From positions 1 to 12,192 of the forward strand of contig JAATGD010000364.1 of assembly GCA_015654965.1 (NCBI GenBank): 12,192 nt of DNA. Reading direction: 5' to 3'. Every line of letters begins with the position of its first letter. Positions within the stretch are counted from its first letter, which is position 1. This DNA comes from Hyphomicrobiales bacterium. Its GTDB lineage: Bacteria > Pseudomonadota > Alphaproteobacteria > Rhizobiales > Rhizobiaceae. Under the pieces are notes generated by a model. That model ran no database searches and was not told where the DNA came from. It saw only the letters and a list, made by a program, of their open reading frames with translations. The translations under genes were made by a program, and so were the position numbers. Of the stretch, positions 6,944 to 12,192 are shown piece by piece.

Positions 6944-7810
6944 ATGTTCAGGAAACTTGCAGGTTTCGGTCTGGCGGCAGTGGTGGCGGGTACCATGACC
7001 ATTGGCACAGCCTTCGCGCAGGACGCCAAGACAGTCAAGATCGGCTGGGCACCATGGTCGGATGCTGAATTCGTCACCAAGCTCGCCAAGAAGCTGATCG
7101 AGGACAATCTTGGTCAGAAAGTGGAGCTGATACAGACGGATGTTGCGCCACTCTATCAAGGTGTAAGCCGTGGCGATGTCGATGCCATGCTGATGGCGTG
7201 GTTGCCGGGAACGCATGCGGATTATTACAAGCGGGTTGAAGGCAAGATTGAAAATCTAGGCCCCCTTTATGAAGGCGCGAAGCTGGGCTGGGTCGTTCCC
7301 GATTATATTCCTGAAAGCGAAATTTCCTCCATTGCCGATCTGAAAAAGCCGGAAGTGAAGGAAAAGCTCAAAGGCGAAATTCAGGGTATCGATCCGGGTG
7401 CGGGTCTGACACGTCTGTCGCAGGAAGCGATCAAGAAATACGGTCTTGATTACAAGCTCAATATTTCCAGTGAAGCGGCCATGCTCACCACGGTTGATCG
7501 TGCGACGCGTTCGGACGGCTGGTTCGTCGCAACCACATGGAGCCCGCACTGGATGTTTGGCAAATATAAGCTGCGCTATATTGCTGACCCGGAAGGCGCT
7601 CTTGGCGGTGCAGAACATATCGATGCGCTGGCCCGCAAAGGCTTCAAGGAAGACAATCCCAAGGCGGCTTCGTTGCTTGGCAAAATGAGCATTCCAATCG
7701 ATGAGTTGGAAGCTGCGATGTTTGATGCGCAGGAAACATCGTATGAAAAAGCCGTCGATAAATATATCGCCGACCATCCCGACCGCATCAAGGAATGGCT
7801 GGCCGAATAA
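6944..7810 (+). CDS. proX: Periplasmic quaternary-amine-binding protein (ProX/OpuAC type)
   Basis: Substrate-binding subunit delivering the osmoprotectant to ProW/ProV. The precursor has 288 residues. The signal peptide (1-25) has K4 near the N terminus, a hydrophobic core and an AFA-QD cleavage site. The mature protein matches the OpuAC pattern: VKIGWAPWSDAEF (31-43), LYQGVSRGDVDAMLMAWLPG (70-89), HADYYKR, LGPLYEGAKLGWVVPDYIP (105-123) and DGWFVATTWSPHWMF (191-205). Tryptophans at 35, 38, 86, 193, 199 and 203 are candidates for the aromatic cage that holds a trimethylammonium group. The resemblance is closer to Bacillus OpuAC than to E. coli ProX, judged by eye. There is no lipobox cysteine, so it is probably soluble in the periplasm. 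It is the last gene of the operon, followed by a strong terminator. Confidence 0.93.
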   Translation: MFRKLAGFGLAAVVAGTMTIGTAFAQDAKTVKIGWAPWSDAEFVTKLAKKLIEDNLGQKVELIQTDVAPLYQGVSRGDVDAMLMAWLPGTHADYYKRVEGKIENLGPLYEGAKLGWVVPDYIPESEISSIADLKKPEVKEKLKGEIQGIDPGAGLTRLSQEAIKKYGLDYKLNISSEAAMLTTVDRATRSDGWFVATTWSPHWMFGKYKLRYIADPEGALGGAEHIDALARKGFKEDNPKAASLLGKMSIPIDELEAAMFDAQETSYEKAVDKYIADHPDRIKEWLAE

Positions 7811-7833
7811 GCGGTCGATGTTGCTTTATCCAT

Positions 7834-7875
7834 AAAAACACCCCCGAAAGACTGAAATCTTTCGGGGGTGTTTTT
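7834..7875. terminator. Bidirectional intrinsic terminator between proX and lysK
   Basis: A perfect 17-bp stem pairs AAAAACACCCCCGAAAG (7834-7850) with CTTTCGGGGGTGTTTTT (7859-7875) around an 8-nt loop. The A-rich left foot and T-rich right foot give a U-tract on both strands, serving proX (plus) and lysK (minus), which converge here. Confidence 0.95.
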
Positions 7876-7887
7876 AAATTCGCTTGA

Positions 7888-9552
7888 TCAGGAGAGTTCG
7901 CCCGCCAGTGCCTTGTGGATCAGCGCACGGGTTTCATTAATGCCATAGAGGGCAACGAATGAGCCGAAGCGCGGACCGCGCTCCTGACCGATCAATACTT
8001 CATAGAGCATCTGGAAGAAGGAAACCGAGACGCCGGGGCCGCCTTCCGGGCTTTTCTTGTTGTGGTCCTGATAACGCTCTATAGCGCGCGCGACATCGAG
8101 AATAGAATTCTGGATATCATTGCCGTCGCTTGTCGCCGGAATTGCTGCAAGTTTGGCATCAAGTTTTTGCAAGGCCTCACGCTCGACATCATCGGGTGTG
8201 CGGAATTGCTTGGTCGGCTTCACAAAATCGTTGAAGTAACGGATTGCGTAACCCACCAGCGCATCCAGCTCCGGGTTGTTTTCCGGTGTGACGCCGGGTG
8301 CGTGGCGCGAGATAAAGCCCCAGAGAACCGCGGGATTTTCGGCGTTCGATGCGCTGACCAGATTAAGCAGCAGCGCGAAAGGCACCGGCAGATCGACCTT
8401 TGGCGGGTTGCCATAGTGAATATGCCAGACCGGATTGTTGAGCCGGTCCTTCCAATCGATATTATCCTGCCGGTGATAAGCGGCAAGATAGGTGAAATAT
8501 TCGTCCACGGCCTTGGGGATCACGTCGAAATAAAGTTTTTTCGCGGTCTTAGGCTTCTGGAAATTATAGAGCGCCAGACTTTCGGTTGGCGCATAGGCCA
8601 GCCATTCGTCAATGGCGATGCCGTTGCCCTTCGATTTTGAAATCTTCTGGCCAAGTTCATCGAGGAACAGTTCATAGACAAAATGTTCGGGTGCGCGGCC
8701 ACCAAGGATCGTGCAGATACGATCATAAATGCCGGCATTGGTTTGATGATCCTTGCCGAACATCTCGAAATCAACGCCAAGCGCTGCCCAACGCATGCCG
8801 AAATCCGGCTTCCATTGCAGTTTGACATTGCCGCCCGTAACGGAAAGCGTCGTTTCCGTGCCGTCCTCATCGTCAAAAGTAATGGTGCCAGCCTTTGCAT
8901 CCACCTTCTTCATCGGCACATAGAGCACGCGGCCGGTCTTTGGCGAAATCGGCAGGAAGGGGCTATAGGTGGCGCGGCGTTCTTCGCCAAGGGTTGGCAG
9001 CATCACCTTCATGATGTCGTCATAGCGCTCGACGGCCTTGAGAAGCACGGCATCAAACCGGCCCGACTTGTAATAGTCGGTGGCGCTGGCAAATTCGTAA
9101 TCGAAACCGAACGTGTCGAGGAAGCGGCAGAGCATGGCGTTGTTATGTGCGGCAAAGCTTGCATAATCGCCGCCAAACGGGTTTGGCACAGACGAGAGCG
9201 GCAATTGCAAATAAGGCTCCATCGCTTTGATGTCCGGCACATTTTCCGGGATTTTTCGCATGCCGTCGAGATCGTCGGAAAAGCAGATCAGGCGCGTGTT
9301 GACCTTGTCTTCTGTCAGGACACGAAACGCATGACGCACCATCGAGGTGCGGGCCACCTCGCCGAAGGTGCCGATATGTGGCAGTCCCGATGGGCCATAA
9401 CCCGTCTCGAAGATAACGGTTTCAGGCAGGCCCGTCTTTTCATAACGCTTGAGGATTTTGCGCGCTTCTTCAAACGGCCATGCTTTCGCCTCCTGAGCTG
9501 CCGCGGTCAGTTCCGGGGTCAGCGTGATTGCGGGCAGACGGTGCGAAGTCAT
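7888..9552 (-). CDS. lysK: Class I lysyl-tRNA synthetase
   Basis: Charges tRNA-Lys with lysine in the cytosol. This is the Rossmann-fold class I enzyme (archaeal/alphaproteobacterial type), unrelated to the class II LysS of most bacteria. It has 554 residues. The HIGH-type motif is PHIGT (58-62) within FETGYGPSGLPHIGTFGE, and the KMSKS-type motif is KISKSKGN (303-310). Other lineage-typical stretches are FSDDLDGMRK (91-100) and FEMFGKDHQTNAGIYDRI (262-279). The C-terminal half is largely helical, as in the family's tRNA-binding cage. The ATG at 9552-9550 has AGGA 7 nt upstream on the minus strand. An open frame extends 24 codons further upstream but lacks a comparable site. No second lysyl-tRNA synthetase is visible. 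It is convergent with proX and divergent from the TerB-like gene. Confidence 0.95.
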   Translation of the reverse strand: MTSHRLPAITLTPELTAAAQEAKAWPFEEARKILKRYEKTGLPETVIFETGYGPSGLPHIGTFGEVARTSMVRHAFRVLTEDKVNTRLICFSDDLDGMRKIPENVPDIKAMEPYLQLPLSSVPNPFGGDYASFAAHNNAMLCRFLDTFGFDYEFASATDYYKSGRFDAVLLKAVERYDDIMKVMLPTLGEERRATYSPFLPISPKTGRVLYVPMKKVDAKAGTITFDDEDGTETTLSVTGGNVKLQWKPDFGMRWAALGVDFEMFGKDHQTNAGIYDRICTILGGRAPEHFVYELFLDELGQKISKSKGNGIAIDEWLAYAPTESLALYNFQKPKTAKKLYFDVIPKAVDEYFTYLAAYHRQDNIDWKDRLNNPVWHIHYGNPPKVDLPVPFALLLNLVSASNAENPAVLWGFISRHAPGVTPENNPELDALVGYAIRYFNDFVKPTKQFRTPDDVEREALQKLDAKLAAIPATSDGNDIQNSILDVARAIERYQDHNKKSPEGGPGVSVSFFQMLYEVLIGQERGPRFGSFVALYGINETRALIHKALAGELS

Positions 9553-9609
9553 GATTTTATCCTGATATCCTGTAAAGGCTTTGAAAAGGCTGCATGGTGC
9601 AGAACATGC

Positions 9610-9638
9610 TCTATGGCGCGACAACCCCCTGTCGTCAA
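9610..9638 (-). promoter_or_regulatory. Candidate promoter for lysK
   Basis: Read on the minus strand, TTGACG (9638-9633) and CATAGA (9615-9610) are 17 nt apart and about 58 nt upstream of the lysK start. The spacer contains an inverted repeat, CGACA (9619-9623) and TGTCG (9630-9634), which could be incidental. Confidence 0.4.
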
Positions 9639-9730
9639 CGGTTGGCGTCGAATTTCCTTGCGTGAGCGGGGGAAGCTTCCTAACTTTCCCGCGAAACGTA
9701 ACAGGACATGCTGATTCCGATCATGCCGTC

Positions 9731-9736
9731 GAGGAG
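9731..9736 (+). promoter_or_regulatory. Ribosome-binding site deciding the TerB-like start
   Basis: GAGGAG lies 6 nt before the ATG at 9743. The in-frame ATG at 9581 would add 54 residues of unrelated-looking sequence that overlaps the lysK promoter region, so 9743 is chosen. Confidence 0.75.
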
Positions 9737-9742
9737 TATCCG

Positions 9743-10153
9743 ATGAAGACAATCTCACCGCAGGACGCACTCGTCTATATCATGGTCACCACGTCAGCGG
9801 CTGACACCAGAATGACCGATGCGGAACTCGAGTCAATTGGCAATGTGGTGCGCCGCCTGCCGGTTTTTCGCGGTTTCGATACGGCACGTCTGCCGCAGCT
9901 TGCCAATGCGTGTTATGAGCTGCTTGCCGATGAGGATGGATTGGAAAAAATCCTCGACCTCGCCCATGCGGTGCTACCTGAAAAACTCTACGACACGGCC
10001 TATGCGCTGGCGGTGGAAGTCGCGGCGGCCGATCTGCATGTGGAGCAGGAAGAATTGGCCTTCTTGCAGATGCTGCGTGATCGCTGGACGCTGGATGAAC
10101 TGACCGTTGCCGCGATCGAGCGCAGTGCGCGCGTGCGGTTTCGCAAGCTCTGA
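9743..10153 (+). CDS. Small TerB-like (tellurite-resistance TerB superfamily) protein
   Basis: A 136-residue, acidic, probably cytoplasmic and all-helical protein. It carries two similar segments: SAADTRMTDAELESIG (18-33) and AAADLHVEQEELAFLQ (94-109). The shared pattern, small residues, D, then spaced acidic residues ending in E-E/L, is what TerB domains use for metal-binding helices. TerB relatives are implicated in stress and metal-linked membrane functions, but most alphaproteobacterial stand-alone members have no assigned role, and tellurite resistance should not be assumed. No signal peptide or membrane segment is seen. None of the ter operon partners (TerC, TerD, TerZ) is nearby. It is monocistronic: divergent from lysK and closed by its own terminator. 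Confidence 0.75.
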   Translation: MKTISPQDALVYIMVTTSAADTRMTDAELESIGNVVRRLPVFRGFDTARLPQLANACYELLADEDGLEKILDLAHAVLPEKLYDTAYALAVEVAAADLHVEQEELAFLQMLRDRWTLDELTVAAIERSARVRFRKL

Positions 10154-10169
10154 TCTCTCGACATAAACA

Positions 10170-10204
10170 AAAACGCCGGTGCGATTATCTCGCACCGGCG
10201 TTTT
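10170..10204. terminator. Bidirectional intrinsic terminator between the TerB-like gene and metQ
   Basis: AAAACGCCGGTGCG (10170-10183) pairs perfectly over 14 bp with CGCACCGGCGTTTT (10191-10204) around a 7-nt loop. The A-foot and T-foot support termination from both converging genes. Confidence 0.93.
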
Positions 10205-10222
10205 CAGTTGAGTACAGTTTAC

Positions 10223-11002
10223 TTACCAGGCGGGTACAACAGACCCCTTGAATGTCTCGCTGATAAAGCTTTTCACAGCATCGCTATGATAGGCATCGAT
10301 GAATTCCTTGACCCAAGGCGCATTCTTGTCGGCGGTGCGAACGGCGATGACATTGAAATAGGGGGCTTTTTCACCCTCACGGATAATCGGATCCTTGGCC
10401 GGATCAAGCCCTGCTTCCATCGCGTAATTGGTGTTGATGACGGCCGCATCCACATCTTCTAGCGAGCGTGGAAGCTGGGCCGCATCGAGTTCCACGAATT
10501 TGAGGTTCTTCGTATTCTCGGTCACGTCCAGCATGCTGACATTCAATCCCTTGGCGGGATCGACCTTGATCAGACCATTATCCGCCAGAACCAGAAGGGC
10601 GCGCGCACCATTGGTCGGGTCATTGGGGATGGCAATGGTTGCGCCATCCGCAAGTTCCGAAATAGTCTTCAGCTTCTTGGAATACATACCCATCGGGTAA
10701 TTGACCGTCTGCGCAACGCTGACAATATCGAACTTGCGATCACGAACCTGATTGTCGAGATAGGGCTGGTGCTGGAAGGAGTTGGCTTCCAACGCACCAT
10801 CGGCCAGCGCCATATTGGGAATGACGTAATCGGAAAATTCCTGAATCTGGATATCCAGCCCTTGTCCGGCTGCCACTTCCTTGACCTTTTCCATGATCTG
10901 GGCATGGGGGCCGGGGGTGACACCAACGCGAATGGTTTCTGCCATGGCCGACCCGACCATGCTGAAGGCGAGAAGAAGAGTGGCAATCAACAGCTTACGC
11001 AT
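10223..11002 (-). CDS. metQ: MetQ/NlpA-family methionine-type substrate-binding protein
   Basis: Periplasmic binding protein of the MetNIQ (methionine ABC importer) family. It has 259 residues. The signal peptide MRKLLIATLLLAFSMVGSAMA (1-21) ends in AMA before ETIRVGVTPGPHAQIMEKVK. Family hallmarks follow: LDIQIQEFSDYVIPNMALADG, EANSFQHQPYLD, YSKKLKTISELADGATIAIPNDPTNGARALLVL, NLKFVELDAAQLPRSL, DAAVINTNYA and a PWVKEFIDAYHSDAVKSFI tail. Many relatives are lipoproteins, but this one has no cysteine at all, so it should be a soluble periplasmic protein. GGAG (11011-11008 on the minus strand) lies 5 nt before the ATG. The gene is isolated by terminators on both sides, with no metN or metI in the window. 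Methionine as ligand is a family inference; related proteins bind other small molecules. Confidence 0.9.
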   Translation of the reverse strand: MRKLLIATLLLAFSMVGSAMAETIRVGVTPGPHAQIMEKVKEVAAGQGLDIQIQEFSDYVIPNMALADGALEANSFQHQPYLDNQVRDRKFDIVSVAQTVNYPMGMYSKKLKTISELADGATIAIPNDPTNGARALLVLADNGLIKVDPAKGLNVSMLDVTENTKNLKFVELDAAQLPRSLEDVDAAVINTNYAMEAGLDPAKDPIIREGEKAPYFNVIAVRTADKNAPWVKEFIDAYHSDAVKSFISETFKGSVVPAW

Positions 11003-11059
11003 CGGAACTCCATGAATGATGAAAGAGCTTTATCTGAGAAAGGGCATAGGCCGTTTCAT

Positions 11060-11074
11060 CTCTTTGAAAAAGAG
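11060..11074. repeat. Inverted repeat in the metQ upstream region
   Basis: CTCTTT (11060-11065) and AAAGAG (11069-11074) are perfect 6-bp arms around GAA. They lie about 60 nt upstream of the metQ start, between it and the preceding terminator. This is the only stretch that can hold the metQ promoter, so it is an operator or leader-hairpin candidate. Confidence 0.3.
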
Positions 11075-11102
11075 CGATCTGCCATCAATCTGGTTCTTGC
11101 AC

Positions 11103-11133
11103 AAAAAAGCGGGCGGAATGAACCGCCCGCTTT
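11103..11133 (-). terminator. Intrinsic terminator of the 114-residue hypothetical gene
   Basis: AAAGCGGGCGG (11106-11116) and CCGCCCGCTTT (11123-11133) form a perfect 11-bp stem with a 6-nt loop. On the minus strand the stem runs into a T6 tract (11108-11103). It begins about 17 nt after the stop of the gene at 11150-11494, separating that gene from metQ. Confidence 0.9.
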
Positions 11134-11149
11134 GAGTATTTAATGGCGA

Positions 11150-11494
11150 TCAGCAGACGACTGGGAGCCTTCGCGTCTTACGCCATTCAAGCGCTGTGCG
11201 CATGATACGGGCGGCTTCTGCAAAAGTTGCATTGTCCTTCCAGCGTTCCGCATGAACAAGAGTGGTTGGAACAATATCTTTCAATGCTTCAAGCGTGCGG
11301 TTAGGCACGATATCGGTGCAATTCCACAACCGGCGAAAAACAACGCTGATACGCGTGACCTTGCCATTGATTTGTACGACCGGCTCGGACTCTTCCAAAG
11401 TCCAGTCTTCATATGCATCGACCGCATCCTGAAATGCGTGATGAAGATAGATCGGTGCGTGACCGTCCTGAAGTGGGGGCAGCAAACTCGACAT
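11150..11494 (-). CDS. Conserved-looking small protein of unknown function (114 aa)
   Basis: I do not recognise this protein. It has 114 residues, no signal peptide and no membrane helix. The N-terminal stretch DGHAPIYLHHAFQDAVDAYEDW is followed by a charged middle region with a beta-like segment, VVQINGKVTRISVVFRRLW (39-57). Then come NCTDIVPNRTLEAL and a helical, basic C-terminal part (FAEAARIMRTALEWRKTRRL) ending PVVC, with cysteines at 59 and 114. The ATG at 11494-11492 has AGAGG about 8 nt upstream on the minus strand. The intrinsic terminator directly after the stop, and codon use like the neighbours, support it as real and monocistronic. The overlapping plus-strand open frame at 11252-11707 lacks these supports. 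No function is proposed. Confidence 0.7.
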   Translation of the reverse strand: MSSLLPPLQDGHAPIYLHHAFQDAVDAYEDWTLEESEPVVQINGKVTRISVVFRRLWNCTDIVPNRTLEALKDIVPTTLVHAERWKDNATFAEAARIMRTALEWRKTRRLPVVC

Positions 11495-11788
11495 TTCTGT
11501 TTCCTCTCTTCCAATGGTGGTTGTGCAGTTTTAAATGTTATAACGGCCTATCTCCGATGCCGTTATCCTGTGCTCAAGGAAAGCCTTAAACCGCTTCCAT
11601 TCTTCACATGCTATCTTGCCGTGTGTATTCACGAAATACGACAAGATATAATTAACCATGATCTCTCTTGCCGGGGCAACAGGCAAGGCGATATTTTCTT
11701 TAAATAGACGTTGAATGAAAAAATAATTCAGCGAGTGCTGTTATATCCAGCCACGCCAATTGTGATCATTCATAACTATATGTCGTGT
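11495..11788. other. Intergenic region between the hypothetical gene and cdsA
   Basis: 294 nt without a supported gene. It should contain the promoter of the minus-strand hypothetical gene and the 3' end of the cdsA transcript. A TATAAC-like -10 on the minus strand falls near 11538-11543. A 6-bp inverted repeat, CTTGCC (11667-11672) and GGCAAG (11682-11687), lies in the middle. No strong T-tract terminator for cdsA was found; the T-rich stretch near 11717-11723 (minus strand) has only a weak stem. Confidence 0.5.
11540..11566. repeat. 8-bp inverted repeat upstream of the hypothetical gene
   Basis: ATAACGGC (11540-11547) is the exact reverse complement of GCCGTTAT (11559-11566), with an 11-nt centre. 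Adjacent is the perfect 8-nt palindrome GTTATAAC (11537-11544). The position, 46-72 nt upstream of the minus-strand start and overlapping the likely -10, suits an operator or a leader hairpin. Confidence 0.4.
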
Positions 11789-12192
11789 TCAAGTCCAGAA
11801 ATAGCGCACGATGTGAAAGAAGACAGGGGCTGAGAAAACCAGACTGTCAGCCCGGTCCAGCATGCCGCCATGGCCTTCGATCATGTGACCCCAATCTTTT
11901 ACGCCACGATCCCGTTTGATGGCTGACGCCACAAGCCCGCCGAAAAAGCCCATGATACAGGATGCGCCAGCCAATGCGCCCGCACCGAGCGGTGAGAAGG
12001 GTGTCAGCCACGCAAGTCCTGCCCCCAGAAGCGACGCACTGATCACGCCGCCGACAAAACCTTCCCAGGTCTTGGAGGGGGAGATATTGGGTGCGATCGG
12101 ATGTTTGCCGAAAAGCTTGCCGAAAATATATTGCAGCACGTCGCTACTTTGCACGGTCGCAACGAGGAATGCGATCAGCAGCAGCTTTTCGC
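11789..12192 (-). CDS. cdsA: Phosphatidate cytidylyltransferase (CDP-diacylglycerol synthase), C-terminal part
   Basis: Inner-membrane enzyme making CDP-diacylglycerol from phosphatidate and CTP, the branch point to phosphatidylglycerol and phosphatidylethanolamine. Only about 133 C-terminal residues are inside the window; the frame is open through the right edge. Visible from the edge inward are a hydrophobic LLLIAFLVAT, then QSSDVLQYIFGKLFGKHPIAPNISPSKTWEGF, a hydrophobic helix pair, and the family signature IKRDRGVKDWGHMIEGHGGMLDRADSL. The KD, HGG and DRxDS elements of that signature are the CTP/metal site. The protein ends shortly after, at FFHIVRYFWT. The QSSDVLQYIFGK segment recalls the longer CdsA variant found as a second copy in many proteobacteria rather than the classic housekeeping CdsA, but that subtype assignment is tentative. 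Confidence 0.9.
   Translation of the reverse strand, partial: EKLLLIAFLVATVQSSDVLQYIFGKLFGKHPIAPNISPSKTWEGFVGGVISASLLGAGLAWLTPFSPLGAGALAGASCIMGFFGGLVASAIKRDRGVKDWGHMIEGHGGMLDRADSLVFSAPVFFHIVRYFWT

Noticed and set aside
9661..9692. GCGGG/CCCGC inverted repeat before the TerB-like gene
   Set aside because: Only 5 bp with a long, asymmetric centre. It is likely to occur by chance in GC-rich sequence, and the position gives no clear role.
9743..10153. Tellurite-resistance operon
   Set aside because: Only a single TerB-like domain is present, with no TerC, TerD or TerZ genes nearby, so resistance cannot be claimed.
11012..11105. SAM-II riboswitch upstream of metQ
   Set aside because: I looked for the conserved pseudoknot core, including a CCGGCTTGCAGCC-like stretch, and did not find it on the minus strand.
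11252..11707. 151-codon open frame on the plus strand
   Set aside because: It overlaps the better supported minus-strand gene, has no ribosome-binding site, and gives a cysteine-rich, low-plausibility protein typical of an antisense shadow.
1..12192. Defence system, prophage, transposon or CRISPR array
   Set aside because: No repeats with regular spacers, no transposase, integrase or nuclease motifs, and all confidently read genes are metabolic, regulatory or transport genes.

Overview
The window looks like a chromosomal segment from an alphaproteobacterium of the Hyphomicrobiales, most likely Brucella/Ochrobactrum or a close relative. This is judged from gene content and protein character, not from any search. 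The supporting signs are a dusB-ntrB-ntrC cluster divergent from ispDF, a class I lysyl-tRNA synthetase, a rhizobial-type palindromic intergenic repeat, and moderately GC-rich genes with AT-rich intergenic stretches. Most genes are metabolic, regulatory or transport genes. I found no rRNA, tRNA, CRISPR array, insertion sequence, phage gene or toxin-antitoxin module.

Layout. Positions 1-313 hold the 5' part of ispDF (minus strand), which runs off the left edge. A roughly 150-nt divergent promoter region leads into dusB, ntrB and ntrC (462-4065, plus strand). These three are translationally coupled: stop and start codons overlap by 1 nt (dusB/ntrB) and 4 nt (ntrB/ntrC). A gene-poor, AT-rich gap of about 650 nt follows (4066-4720), containing a palindromic repeat and a second long hairpin. 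The genes I would expect after ntrC in this lineage (ntrY, ntrX) are absent. Next is a proVWX-type osmoprotectant ABC importer operon (4721-7810), closed by a 17-bp-stem bidirectional terminator shared with the convergent lysK (7888-9552, minus).

Divergent from lysK is a small TerB-like gene (9743-10153, plus). It ends at another bidirectional terminator facing a stand-alone metQ (10223-11002, minus). Further right on the minus strand are an unrecognised 114-residue protein (11150-11494), a 294-nt intergenic stretch, and the 3' part of cdsA (from 11789 to the right edge).

How the genes fit together. NtrB/NtrC is the nitrogen-status two-component system, and its co-transcription with the tRNA-modifying DusB is the classic nifR3-ntrBC arrangement. 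ProV/ProW/ProX should form a complete importer for a quaternary amine such as glycine betaine or choline. MetQ has no MetN/MetI partner in the window and presumably works with a permease encoded elsewhere. The most useful observations are the loss or displacement of ntrYX at a repeat-bearing junction, a GSFTGA variant of the sigma54-contact loop in NtrC, the orphan cysteine-less MetQ, the TerB-like protein with an internal repeat, and several unassigned hairpins. I do not see a convincing undescribed multi-gene system.
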